Shown here: in pieces, positions 30,923-41,985 of the stretch | How positions within the stretch are numbered: position 1 is the first letter of the stretch | Layout: each line of letters begins with the position of its first letter | Assembly (NCBI RefSeq): GCF_030272615.1 | Contig: NC_081414.1 | Location: 310,881,664 to 310,945,663, forward strand | Length of the DNA: 64,000 nucleotides | Direction of reading: 5' to 3' | Source: Cryptomeria japonica | Lineage: Eukaryota > Streptophyta > Pinopsida > Cupressales > Cupressaceae | Made by a program: the position numbers and the translations under genes | Notes under the pieces: model-generated | The model's database searches: none | Told to the model about the DNA's origin: nothing | Seen by the model: only the letters and a program-made list of their open reading frames with translations

Positions 30923-31499
30923 ATTGGGAGTGGACTACTCTACTTGAAGCTACATGAGAGACCGAGTTTCTTCATTGTCTAGCTTGGGTGGAATCTCCTC
31001 ATCTCTTGCTTGCCAATCTCAACTATGAAGATCTTCTTGCATTGCTCTGGCTGGGAAGTTTCTATTATAACATCTATTTTTGGGGGTATTACTTCCTCAT
31101 GACTTGGAACTTCAATTTCTTCCATGTTGATGACATAATCAACGTCCTCACAAGGGACTGGGCTCATCAACTTCGTTTTGGCACGGGGATACAAGATAAT
31201 TCAGAATGTTCTTGATGATGTATCTTACACCATTGTGGGAGTAACCAATCTTGCATTTTAATATCATCTCCTAATAGGAACATCCCTTGTTTTATTCATG
31301 TGTTAAAGTCTTTAACTCTCGCTTTATGTTCTACCATATCGATTTGGTGAGACTGGGGAACTATAGGTGCAGAAAAAGTAAGAATTTCATTTATTCTATA
31401 GACTCCTGGACTCACTTTTGCATATGCCACCTCATTAGGAGATCCATAGTCTATGACCAACTTCTTCAATTTAGGCTCACTATCAATTCAAATCTGGTT
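30923..31499 (-). pseudogene. Element B: protease/RNase H linker
   Basis: Interrupted coding text (for example 31194-30979: MSPVPCEDVDYVINMEEIEV, acidic). No domain was recognised. It forms the spacer between the protease end and the extra RNase H. Confidence 0.45.
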
Positions 31500-32141
31500 A
31501 ATTACTCCTTTCTAGGGAAGCCATAAGTATATAAAATAGGTAGAGAAGTAACCTCCCAATGTTTTTAACCAATCTCTACTGAGGAGAATCCCATATACTT
31601 CAAGAATATCAACCACTTGTATATCGATATAACAAGATATGCATGGATCAACACCCAACTAGATGTATACGTCTTTCAATTCCCCAATGACATTAACCTC
31701 AGTCTTATCTAATTGTACCACCTAGCTATTTGCACGTACTGGGTTGAGACCAAGCTTCTGACATATAGAGTAAGGAATTACATTTCCAGAAGCACCTGAA
31801 TCTATCAAACAGTTGTGTAAGTTCTTTCTGCATATCTTCAAACTAAGTAGAAATGGTGGGTTTTTGATGGCATCATTACTGATATTGGCTTTAACTTCAT
31901 TCAAGTCAGCCATCTTAACCTCATTGCTTTGAGATTCCAGTTGTTCTAGCTTCTTAAGGAGAGCCTTCTTTTGTTTGGGGCAATATCTCAGTACCTCCAT
32001 TAGGGACATAGTGGTTGCAGTCCTCTCCATTTCCTTATTAACATCAAAAGATCCTTTCAAAACATATTCTTGCCCTTGACTTTGTCTAGGACGTGCTCCT
32101 TGAAAAGCTTGAGGAGGAGGAGGATTGTTACTTGCATTCAC
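31500..32141 (-). pseudogene. Element B: retropepsin-like protease
   Basis: The active-site strand reads NCLIDSGASGNVIPYSICQK near 31815-31755 (Asp-Ser-Gly), in an open piece (31722-32141). The piece starts with a Pro-rich end of gag and the helical LRYCPKQKKALLKKLEQLES. After a stop at 31722 the second half continues with ELKDVYI, DIQVVDILEVYGILLSRDWL (the ILLGRDW flap motif) and LGGYFSTYFIYLWLP. The protease would process Gag-Pol; here one stop splits it. Confidence 0.8.
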
Positions 32142-32177
32142 ATCAGGAGGTACAAATCCACCCTTTGGGAGAGGTAG

Positions 32178-33640
32178 CTATGTCAATGGAGCCTTGCCTT
32201 GACTTCTAAGGTTGTAATTATTCCTAGTTTGAAAATCTTGAGCATCATAGACACACGGTTCACCTTCAGCTTCTGCTTGAAACTCCTTGCATAGGAACAT
32301 GTCAACCAACATTGTTGTATTAACCTTTTCTGGTTCCTCATTGGAGCACCTTGTCGGCTGAGAATCAACTTGAGCAATCCTAATGATCTTTTTGAACTGG
32401 GCGTGATTGACCTTCAAATGTGATGTTGTATCATGCAACCTACACCAATTAGTTAGTAAATTCATATCAGCAAGGTTAACACTTTGTGTATTATTTGGGT
32501 TATCTCTTGCATTAGAATGGTCATGGTTTACTCCACCATTGTTTGGACCCGTGTTCCATTGTATATTGTATGGCTTGGAGTTATACCTTTGGTTTTGATT
32601 TTGGTTATTGTAGCCTCGCTGGTTATTCTATGTTTGGGACTGGTTATACCCTCCTGGTGGATTCATCTTTAGCTGACTCAAATCTGAAGTAACTTGTGAA
32701 ATCATTTTTTTAATGCATGTACTTCAGCGGATAGGTGTGACCCTTGACTCTTAGGCATTGTAGTTGGGGCTTGGTTCGCTACCTGGGGATTACCAAACTA
32801 TTGATTCATCCCTTGTATTTGACCAACGTACTGTGTTTGGATAGGGGTGGCATTAGTATTGTTTTGCCATGTTAAAGCTTGAGCAAAAAACTATTGATCC
32901 CTTGTACCTGAGGTTGAGGTGCATAAATTGGCACCGGGCTCATTGTTGGGGCTCCTACTAGCTGAGGTGATGGCACTCCGGGGAGTTAATTGTAATTCCC
33001 TTGATCGAATCCTATGGGTAAGTTGTATCCAATCCCCCTAGGTGTTTGATTCAACTCTTGGTTCATATTGATGGCTAACGCATAAACCTTTGCCAAGGTA
33101 TTCCTTTGATCTTCTGGCATACTCTTTTTGATAAACATGGCACTTCATGGGTCGATGGTTCTCAAGTATGAGTCAATTTCTACATTCGTTGCCACTTAAT
33201 AAGGAGTCTGTAATCTCTTATAAGCCCTTTGAAAGTTAGTATTAAAAGTTGTCAAAGGCTCATTTGGTAACTTTTTGAGAGAGGCAAACTGATGGTATAA
33301 CGTTCTGGGATCAACATATACTCGAAACTGATCAATAAAAGCCTTTTCCAAAACGTCCCATCCATTGATAGAATTCGCAAGCAAGGTTAAATACCTGTTA
33401 TATTCATTTTCCCCAAGTGAATATGGGAAGAGTCTACACACCACATCTTTATGTTCTATGTTATTGTGAACTAGTGCATCCTTGAATGCTCCAATGTGCT
33501 CATCTACAGTCCTAGGTCCTGTAAAGTAGAACTTACTACAAAACTTATGTGGGTTCCTAGGCAAGTCGTCAATTCCTTGAGGTATGTTTCCCAATGGCAT
33601 GCGATCTTGGTTTAAGTAGGCCATTGTAGGTGGTGATGGT
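32178..33640 (-). pseudogene. gag: Element B: Gag, broken
   Basis: The Retrotrans_gag core is open at 33196-33624: KFYFTGPRTVDEHIGAFKDA, CRLFPYSLGENEYNRYLTLL, GWDVLEKAFIDQFRVYVDPR and LTTFNTNFQRAYKRL. The middle (32470-33190) is Pro/Gln/Asn-rich and interrupted. The C-terminal piece (32178-32465) contains NWCRLHDTTSHLKVNHAQF, a plant-type knuckle with the last Cys replaced by His. Element C keeps Cys (SEVNCPQM). Confidence 0.8.
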
Positions 33641-34018
33641 GGATGTTGAGCTACGAAAGGTGCAGAGATGGGTTGAGGGCTAGGGATTAACTAGTTCTCT
33701 ATGTTGAGTCCGAATGACCATGTTGGTGAAGATGTTGAAGGCTATCATTTACCTTTATTCCTTTTCTTCCTAGTCATGGGTCCTAACTCTATTAAGTCTG
33801 AAGGAGAAGAATTATTCCTAAGAAACCTGTAAAACCTCTTCAAAGATAAAAATGATATATGATCCATCTTAGTACTTCAATTTCTCAGTTGTGGAAGAGT
33901 ACGATTACGTGAATGGTAAAATTCTATCTCCTGTGAATACCATATCAAGTCATAGTGTAACCATGGGATTGAAATTTGAGGGAATTAGTATCTTGGCTCT
34001 CCTTCTAGTGCCACTTTC
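33641..34018 (-). other. Element B: leader with primer-binding site next to the LTR
   Basis: The minus strand right after the LTR end (CCCGTCAACA) reads GAAAGTGGCACTAGAAGGAG + AGCC. Element C has AGAAATAGACGCTAGAAGGA + GGGCC at the same place. The shared TGGC-x-CTAGAAGGAG core is the likely primer-binding site. I cannot name the tRNA. Confidence 0.55.
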
Positions 34019-37000
34019 TGTTGACGGGTGTTTTGATATACTCACCAACAGTTAGGTAATTTGTGTAAACACTCACCACCTCTCTTGAAAAGCAACAAGT
34101 TCTGAAAAACTAATTACTCCAAGGTCTCTATAGTTAGGTTTCGACAATGATGGGTAGCTTAGTGGTTGATGCGGTTATACCTATGAAGGGGTATGTTGGT
34201 TAAACGAATCCCAATAACTTCCAATAACTCCACTTTTTTTTTGTATTTTATGCTTTAAGATTCTCTACAAACTTCTCGTATTTTTCCACTACCCTGAGAA
34301 GGGGAGACCAAATACCTGTTATATCCTTCACATACTATTGAAGCATTTAAATATTCAACTCCAAAATGTATATGTAGGATTGCAAATTTTTACAACTATC
34401 TCCACCTAAGAGGTCTCCCCTTATTATCTCTTCTTCCCCAAGACTCAAAACTTTGATCAAAACCTGAAACTATTTGCCAAACGTGTTGAGATTTCACTCC
34501 CACTACTGAGAACAAGAAGCTAACGCTCCTCCAACTCATATGGGCTTTCTATATTCTTTCATGGTGTTCTACAAGAATAATCTAATTTTGGTAGCATTTG
34601 TTCGTGCCCATGCCTTTGTTGTGGCTGCCACTTGTCTTACCTCAAACAATGCTTTTATATCTCCCTCTGGGATTGACGAGGTTGAATGTAAGTTATCATC
34701 TACACATGTATCCATGGGCTTACCCATCTCTACCAACAACTGCTTATATTGTTCCAATTGTGCCCTGACCTCTGAATGGGAGATGTTCCCTTTTTCTATT
34801 CGGCCCCTAATGACACTAGTAGCTAGCTCCAATGTATCTAGCTCTCCCTATTTGGTCTATTTACCCAATTTGACCTATGAAACCTGGATTTGGGGGAGTC
34901 TTGACCTTCAGGTTGTGTTGGAACTGCTACATCAACATTCGCTTCACCAAAACCGGTTCTTGATAAGTGATGCATTGTCTTTGCTCTCTTTGTTTTTCAT
35001 GGTTCTTCAATGATGGCCTACTGAAATGTAACCTTGGGTAGCACAACTTTCTTTTTATTCTCAAAGGTGAAGTTTAACCATTGTGGCACATCCTTATCTT
35101 TTTCACCTTCATGGGGCACTATGTCAATAGTCACCATGTGCATGTCTGACTGCTCCTCTGATTCATCTTTCTCCTCTTCTTTTGTATGCTTAGGGTCTAG
35201 AAGTCCTTGGGATGAAGCAATTTGATGAGCCAGGTTGGCTTGGAGAGTAGTATCAACATTCAATTGCTGTTGCTTATGTAACTCTCCTAACATATCATTG
35301 ATATCTTCTTCAAACTTCCTCCCACCTTTATCAGTTTCCTCCATACCTTGCTTGGTAGCTATATCTTTCAGTAGATCTTCTTGGTCCTACGGAGTTATAC
35401 CAATATTTCATCCTGTGAATCTTCAAGCTCATTTCATTACTTCTCTCCCCCAAGTGGCTATTGTTCCAAAGGTTGCTTGTCCTCTTGGTCAGAATATGAT
35501 TCAATATTATGAATGCTTACATTTTCTACAACAGGAAATAACACCATAATTACTTGAGGTAGAGTTGCTGATGTTGCTACAAAGAAATCGGGTGAAGTTG
35601 GTAGAGGTATTGTAGTGGCTGGCGTTAAAATTGGAGCTTTTGTGGTTGCATTTGGTGGGGGTTGAGTAGATGTACTTGTGGTATCAGGAGGTTGCATATT
35701 TTCGTCAGTTTTCCCTTGTTCATCCTCATCCTGAATGCCTTCTCTTGGCCTTTATCCAATTGCTTCCCTAACAGGGAATACCTCAGTTAATGAAACAACT
35801 CCTAACCCTTCTTTGATTCCAAAATCAACAGCCTTCTTCAAAATTTTGGCCTTCCTCTTTTTTTCCTTGACTTGCTTGAGGAGGTCCTCAGTACTTTCTT
35901 CGGGTTGTGCCACCTCTTCTGGGTGCATAGAAGTATCCTTTCTAGAGCCGGTCCTTGTCTTATGGGCATACTCCTTATAACCCCTTATTTGGGGAACACC
36001 CGAAGTTGATTCCTTTTTCTTCCCCTTCAAAGCACTTGGCCTAACCCTCAAACTTAGCCATGACCTAGTTCTATCTATAACACTTTGATCTATATCCACC
36101 TCTTAATGCCCTGACCATCTAATTGGAGAGAGGGGCTTCTTATCGATTTCTTGTTCCTTATATGTAGGGTCTAATAAATCACCATCGTCCCTTAATTCTT
36201 TAGGGAGATTGGTCTCTATTTCAAAATCCCTTATCTGCGAAACTCAGAGCCTGGAATACTTTTTCTCTCTAACTTCAAAACCATCTTGGAGGTTGGCTCG
36301 AAAATCCTCCAATCTTGATTTATGTCCCTCATATGCCTTTGGCATTATTTTCTTTAGTTTTCCATATGGGTCATAATATTCTCTAGCATAACTAAACTCT
36401 TTTAAATTTAGATCCTGCAACTCTTGCTCTGTCATCTTTGCTACCTGAATCTTGGAATAGGAGAAATAACTGATAGAAACTGAAAAATCTATACTTGTCT
36501 TATGTTTTGAGGATAAAAGTGATTGCAGACCAAGCATTTCCCTGACATATTCTTATAATACAATGCGGTCACTGTAGTATCTTGGCAACAACATAGGGCA
36601 ACATGTGAATCCATTGACCCTAATATATGTGGAACGTTCATTCTGAATGAACCAACATTGCCCATTCCCTGATTATGGCCATTTCTTCTGGGCTTATTCT
36701 ATAACCTATATCACCTGTGAGTTTGATGATGACAGGGAAAATGAAGACATCATTTATTCTTTAATGGTTAACAACATCTCTTCCTCTCTTGAAGGAATCT
36801 CAAACACATATCCCAACATATCAACAGATAAATCTATCACTGTCCTTCCTTGGGCATCTATGCACTTCCTAGTGTCTGCATTGTAGAAGTGTGCCACGGT
36901 CATAATGAATTAAGGGGCTTGGATGGATTGAGGAAAAACAGTTGCTTCTACCAACCCTGATCTTTTGATCCTCCTGTAAGGATCCTCTAGTCTCACTTTA

Positions 37001-37608
37001 TCCAATTGTGTTACAATGTCTTCCAATTCGATATGTCCTACCTTTGTATCAGTAACCCATTTGATTTTATCATCCAATTTTGAAACATAGACCTATCCCT
37101 AATAATAGTACTTCATGGTTGCAGGGAGTCTATCCAATTCCTTTCCTTTCTTGTTGGAAGTTGGGTCCACCTAATTTTTCTGATTTACAATAAAGAACCA
37201 CAAATTAGCCTATCACACATCATATATATCAATTATATTACCCACTATGGGACTCTAGGGTTCTGGGGTGGGAAAACTCTTTATCAAACAACTGACCTCA
37301 GAATTCTAGGGTTCTAAGGTTCCGAGGTGAGGATGGGCTAAAAACATGACCCGGAACTTTAGGGTTCCAAAGTTCTAAGGTGGACCAAAATGGTGGAATC
37401 CGGGACTCCAGGGTTCCAGGGTGGACTAAGCGCACAACTCATTCAGGACCCGAAGTCTCGAGGTAGTTCAAATAATGGCCTATGAGGAAAGAACTTTGGA
37501 ACTCTGAGGTTTCAAGGTTTCAAGGTTAGGTTTAGTTCATAGGTTGGCCAAAAGGGAAGGTCTGGAACTCTGAGGACCTGGGGTTTCGGGGTGAAAGCAC
37601 AATCCAAA
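34019..37608 (-). repeat. Element B 5' LTR, 3' portion (truncated at 37608)
   Basis: Second copy of 21312-25398, in the same orientation and immediately 5' of the leader and gag. Compared with the 3' copy it lacks about 470 bases: at 36760 ttattctttaatggttaacaac replaces the stretch from ttattcttttg (24057) to cagtggttaacaac (24530). It ends at ggtgaaagcacaatccaaa, where truncated element E begins, so U3 and the promoter of this copy are lost. Confidence 0.85.
34569..37135 (-). pseudogene. LTR-borne ORF of element B (5' LTR copy), internal deletion
   Basis: The same unknown protein as in the 3' LTR. The N-terminal part is at 36900-37135 and the middle at 36244-36537 (QELQDLNLKEFSYAREYYDP). 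Then come 35752-36099 (SLRVRPSALKGKKKESTSGV), the Thr/Pro-rich linker 35458-35697, the acidic piece 35018-35344 and the coiled-coil part 34569-34832 (SHSEVRAQLEQYKQLLVEM). Several stops seen in the 3' copy are absent here and the reverse, so the ORF was open when B inserted. About 155 codons around HHFHPWMFHYMTT are deleted. Confidence 0.6.
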
Positions 37609-38603
37609 GTAGACCACATATAGTTCTTTTGCTTAAACCAACACTTCTCGGTGCTATGTCTATATCTATTGTAGTTTTTACAAAACCCTTTGTATTTTGC
37701 CTTCTGATAATTATTTACAGACTTTGTCCTACATTGTTTAGATGTGTGACCATATTTATTGCAGTTGTAACAATAACCATTGGACTTAGTGACATTCGGT
37801 TGCTTACCTTTTCTGATTTGGCACATGTTGGCAGTATGACCTTGATTTCCACAATAGTTGCAAATAGGCTTCTTTCTTTTGATGTTATTCTTGTTTCCAG
37901 CTTGCTTTGATGATTCTCCTCTCTCGGTAGTATGAATTCCCTTCTCGGTAGAGTCTTTTCCTTTGTAACCGAGTCCTGCATCTTTGTTGGGTCTTCTTGT
38001 ATTCAATTGCTCATCTAACATCTTTGACGCTTCATAACTCTTCTTCAGTGTTTCTTTGGATTTCTTCTCTGTTTCAAGTTCATCGGTCAACCTTGATACT
38101 TCAAGTTTCAATGCTTGATTCTCATCATCCTTTAGAATTGCTTCATGATGTGCATAACCTAGTTGATTTGACAGATTTTGTTGAATTCCAGTCAACCTTG
38201 TGATTTCATCATTCTTATCAGATACTAATACTTCCAGTTGTTGTTTCTCTCTTTGTAGATCTCTTACTTTATCCTCGGGTGTCCTCAATGCATCAAGATT
38301 TTCAGTCATCTATGTGCTAAAATGTTCATGTTGTCTTTTCATTGCTTTTAGTTGATCAGCCAGTGCTTTGTTCTTTTCTCTAAATACTCCAATCATTTCT
38401 TCAGTCTCTTTAGATATACTGTTCTCAGATGATGTCTCAATTTGTTCCACTAACTCTTGAGAGTCCTGCAAATCATCAGATAATCTTCTTCTCACTTTCA
38501 GATATTTTTGCATTTGTCTTTGCATGTCTGCAATCACTTGATTAGCATGATCTAGTTCTTCTTGCAGATACACAATCCTCCGAGATTGTTTATAGCCTTC
38601 CAT
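37609..38603 (-). pseudogene. gag: Element E: coiled-coil CCHC Gag, one stop, truncated C-terminus
   Basis: The frame opens at MEGYKQSRRIVYLQEELDHA and continues for over 300 codons with only one in-frame stop (TAG at 38310-38312). The first 180 residues are a long coiled coil (heptad-like Glu/Lys/Leu/Gln text). Near the end come three zinc knuckles: CNYCGNQGHTANMC, CYNCNKYGHTSKQC and the degraded CKNYNRYRHSTEKC. The frame runs into element B sequence at 37608. Its coiled-coil plus tandem-CCHC layout is the same as in element F. The protein would bind and package element RNA. Confidence 0.75.
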
Positions 38604-38651
38604 TGATAAGATCTTTCTCTTTAGGCAGTTAAACCCTTTTCCAAGATTCAA

Positions 38652-38663
38652 GCTCTGATACCA
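38652..38663 (-). other. Element E primer-binding site (initiator tRNA-Met)
   Basis: The minus strand reads TGGTATCAGAGC, two bases after the LTR end. It is the classical complement of the 3' end of plant initiator tRNA-Met. Confidence 0.9.
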
Positions 38664-38665
38664 AT

Positions 38666-39854
38666 TGTTAGGCCCAATATGGAAGGCTAATGCACTGAGA
38701 GGGGAGGGGTGAATCAGTACTTCAAAACTTTTCTTCAATAATAACTTTACTGTTATGCATAAACTGAATAGTGCAGTAACATAATATAAAGCTAAAACAA
38801 ATAGATAACAATCATACATGATTCACTCCATAACACATATATTTTGGTTACACAGAAACTCTTGGTTAGAGAGAAAAACTGTGGTGGGGATGGCACCCAC
38901 AACTTCACTACTGCAATAATAAAGAGTGCTCGGTTAGAGCTACATGTTTAGCTATTTTTGATAGCTTACCCTGTTAGGAGTAACAAGATCTGTTAGATCA
39001 ACCTTGCTAAAGGATTTTACAACACTTAATCTAAATGTTGCACCTGGTTAGAGGCTTTACAATTTATAGACTTGATTAGAGTCTTTTACCTTGTTAAAGG
39101 TTTCTCTTACAACTTCAAAATATTACAATAAATCATTACAATTATTTGCAACTTTACAGCTAGAATGTTATAACAGATTCTATGTGCTCTGAATAGATTA
39201 CCTTGCTTATAGCATACCTCGGTAACCCATATAGTAACTCGGTAAACCCTTTTGTTTACTCAGTTCTTTGACTGTTCTCTGAAATCCTTGTCGGTGACCT
39301 TTGTGTCTCTGTAACAGTCATAACACTTGGTTCTTTCACATGTCTTGCTTCATATATCTCTATATCTTCCTTTCTGTCATGCTACATGTATTTTTCTGAT
39401 CTTAATCTATGTTGTATAAATAGATCTCTTATGATGGTGATCTTTTCATTGCTTTGATCTTACAAACATGTTTTATCGAATGAATAACCATGCAAAATAT
39501 TTCATTGGTTAGATGACCTCAAAATCATACACAATATTTAAGTGCAATTTCCAATGTGATAACGATTAGATGTTCCTCGATCTTGTAACACGTTTTCATA
39601 TGTATGTCTAGGTTCAATGAATCTGGTAACATGTTTCACTTGGTGTATATCAACTCGGTGTGTCATCTTTGTTGCTCGGTAGACATAGAATGATACTCGG
39701 TAGACAGCTCGGTGTCTACTACGTTCTAAGACTACTTTCTTCAATAACTGATTGGACTGTTCATACCGATTGAATATTTCAGTAGTAGTAAGCGACTAGA
39801 GTATATAGAATAACTTTGAACATAAAACTAATGGCAACTTGATAAGTAGTAACA
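38666..39854 (-). repeat. Element E 5' LTR (about 1.19 kb, right end tentative)
   Basis: The left end (LTR 3' end) is firm: CCTAACA directly before the primer-binding site, with TTCACCCCTCCCCTCTCAGT close to it. The right end was set at TGTTACTACTT (minus strand, 39854), which pairs with the closing CCTAACA as TGTTA/TAACA. The G-rich repeat text of element C starts right after it. Confidence 0.6.
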
Positions 39855-41580
39855 AGGATCAGCTCAAAATGCACTTTGAGGTCCTGGGAACCCAGGGTTC
39901 CAAGTTCGTACAAGTGCATACCACAATGCACTTCATGATCCAGAGAACTCAGGGTTTTTGAGTGTTGAAACTACAATGAAAACTTCAAGGGCTATACTTT
40001 GGGATCCCGAGAACCTGGATTCCAAACTTGAAACTTAAAAAAAGGAACCAGACTAAGGGCACTTCGGGATCCTAGGAACCCAGGGTTTTGAAGTGAAAAA
40101 GGTCATGAATGAAGACATTTTTCATATCTCGGGAACTCAAGGTTTGAAAGGGAGTCAACTGAAAACCAAGACAAGATCCAAGATCTCAAGAACTCAAAAT
40201 CCTAAAATAGCATGAAAGAAAACTGAGCCAAATCATTTAGGGCACAAAAATCAACAAAAGGCCAAAACTCATCGCAGTAAATTATTCAAAATGAGAAAAC
40301 CCTAAACCTAAAGCGAAGAAAACAAGAAAACTCTAATTTAAAACATAAGGTAGGAAGAAAAAATTATCTCAACACGGGAGAAGAAACCACCAAAGCACAC
40401 CAAGCAACTTGCCTAGATCGTCAGGGGTACAAATCTGTCAAATGGACAAGGTGCGCAAAAAGAACAAAAAATGAGCAAGGCAAGGGTACTTATACCCCTC
40501 GACGACCACAAAAATTTAGGCATAACACCACTTCGATGTTTTGGGATCCCAGAGTTCCGGGATGTGGGATCCAACAACGAAAGAGAGAAGAGGGCTTGGG
40601 ATCTCAGGAACCCGAGATTCTGAAGTCCTCACAAAAAGGAACAAAGACAAAACACATAAAGGAATTTGGGATCCTGGGATTCTGAGCTCCACGGTGCGCA
40701 AAAATAAAAGGGGAACTTTGGGATTTAGGGATCCCAAAATCTTACAGATCAAAACCTTATAGATTTTGGGGTTCTGGAAACCTGAAGTTTTGAAGACACA
40801 CAAAAATAAATGAAAGGGGAACACTAGAACTTTGGGGTTTCGGGATCCCGAAACTCCGAAGGGGCAAAATGAAAAGAAACATAAAGGGAAAACAAAACCA
40901 AACAAATGGATAGTAGGAAAAAGGGGGAGACCCTCATTTGCTAAGAAAAAATAAAGGGGGCGAGTATGCAAGGAATAACAAATGGTGACTCTCTTGGAAA
41001 AATGACTCGAGGCATTTTAAAATTTCAGAATCTATGCATAACTTGATGCTCGACGATACTATCCTTCAAGAAAACTTATAAAAAAAAAATTGCAGTCAAG
41101 AAAGAGATGATAAAAGGTGCAGGACTCTACCCAAGCAACTCATAAGTGTGTGCTCTAATTAATTACCTCATTGTTTCAACCCCAAAGATAAGCCAAGAAA
41201 TTCATATGCAAGCTACGTGAGTTAAATAGATCTTTTATCTCGTGCAAGGTTATCCTGGGCATAGCTCTTCTACCAACTAGACATCTATAGTCCCGATAGA
41301 GTTACCTCTGGTCCCCATTAAATATTGCTCCATTGTCACCTAGGTGTCTATAGCCTTGATGGAGATACTTGAATCACCCAAGTAAGTTGAGGTATACATT
41401 TTGGAATCCTTTTATTTTATCCAGTGGTAATTTTCATTATTCGTTCTTTTGTGTTATTCTTTTATTTTCTTCCCTTTCCATTGAAAGAGTCTCCTTTTGA
41501 TCTTTTCTCAAGTTTTAAACAATTAAGCTTTGAACTAGGTTGGGGAATACGGTGGACAATGAGATATTTCCTGATAGGGA
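39855..41580 (-). repeat. Element C 3' LTR, 5' segment (U3 and promoter)
   Basis: The counterpart of 25010-26850 in element B. It has G-rich repeats of a different consensus (gggatcctaggaacccagggttttgaagtg-like units at 39880-40200 and 40530-40870), a TATA box between them, the AACAAATGGTGACT phrase at 40977 (26289 in B) and the twin motif at 41275-41370. It is separated from the rest of its LTR (17423-21311) by B and E. About 1 kb in between, including the N-terminal part of the LTR ORF, is missing. Confidence 0.65.
40487..40494 (-). promoter_or_regulatory. TATA box of the element C LTR
   Basis: The minus strand reads GAGGGGTATAAGTACC, aligned with GGGGTATAAATAGAGG of element B. Confidence 0.6.
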
Positions 41581-41985
41581 TTTTCACTTGAATATGATTT
41601 TGTTGGGTATCTTTAAAATTTTATGGTGTACTTTAAATGTATGAGTGATGTAAGTTGTCCAAGCAAATCCTTACCCCAATGACATCCAAAACTTTAACTA
41701 TAATTGAGTTGTTATACTTCATCTTAGACAAATGTAGACAAGAATTTCAAAGACACTAATAAATAATTAAGTTATAGAAAGCTAAGAGTAAAACTCTCAA
41801 AACATTTGACTATTGTGCAGAGGATACTCACCTCACCAATCTGAATATCATGAAATGAATCTCCCGATAGAACAAAATGAAACGAAACAAAAAGGGACCT
41901 GAAGAAAGAACAAAACTAAAATAAAGATGAAATAAAACTAAACTACTATGATATAAAGAACTAAATTCATTTGAAATTATCCAAA
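41581..41985 (-). other. Element C: 3' non-coding region after integrase
   Basis: AT-rich and without an ORF. It corresponds to 26851-27345 of element B and shares only short phrases such as aaatgtagacaagaatttcaaa (41729) versus gagtgtagacaaaggtttcaaa (27021). Confidence 0.4.

Larger units (their letters stand above)
21312..37608 (-). mobile_element. Element B: Tat-like Ty3/gypsy retrotransposon with giant LTRs, 5' LTR truncated
   Basis: Minus-strand order: truncated 5' LTR (37608-34019), leader, gag (33640-32178), protease (32141-31500), extra RNase H (30922-30400), RT (30202-29270), RNase H (29233-28625), integrase (28600-27346) and 3' LTR (about 26850-21312). It sits inside the 3' LTR of the related element C. 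The LTR copies share more than 3.5 kb ending TTGACGGGTGTTTTGA... on the plus strand (TG at 21312 and 34019). All genes carry stops. Confidence 0.85.
37609..39854 (-). mobile_element. Element E: truncated LTR retroelement (5' LTR, PBS, gag only)
   Basis: Minus-strand order: LTR (about 39854-38666), tRNA-iMet primer-binding site (38652-38663), gag (38603-37609). Everything downstream of the third zinc knuckle is missing. At 37608/37609 the sequence switches to element B's LTR. To the right of its LTR comes element C's U3. No TSD can be tested because one end is lost. Confidence 0.75.

Noticed and set aside
37609-39854. E as an intact insertion with TSD
   Set aside because: The left end lies inside gag, so one terminus is lost and no duplication can be shown; the right end of its LTR is only tentative.
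40516-40971. 151-codon minus-strand ORF near the C promoter
   Set aside because: It runs across the G-rich repeat and TATA region and has the composition expected from the repeat; no counterpart in element B.
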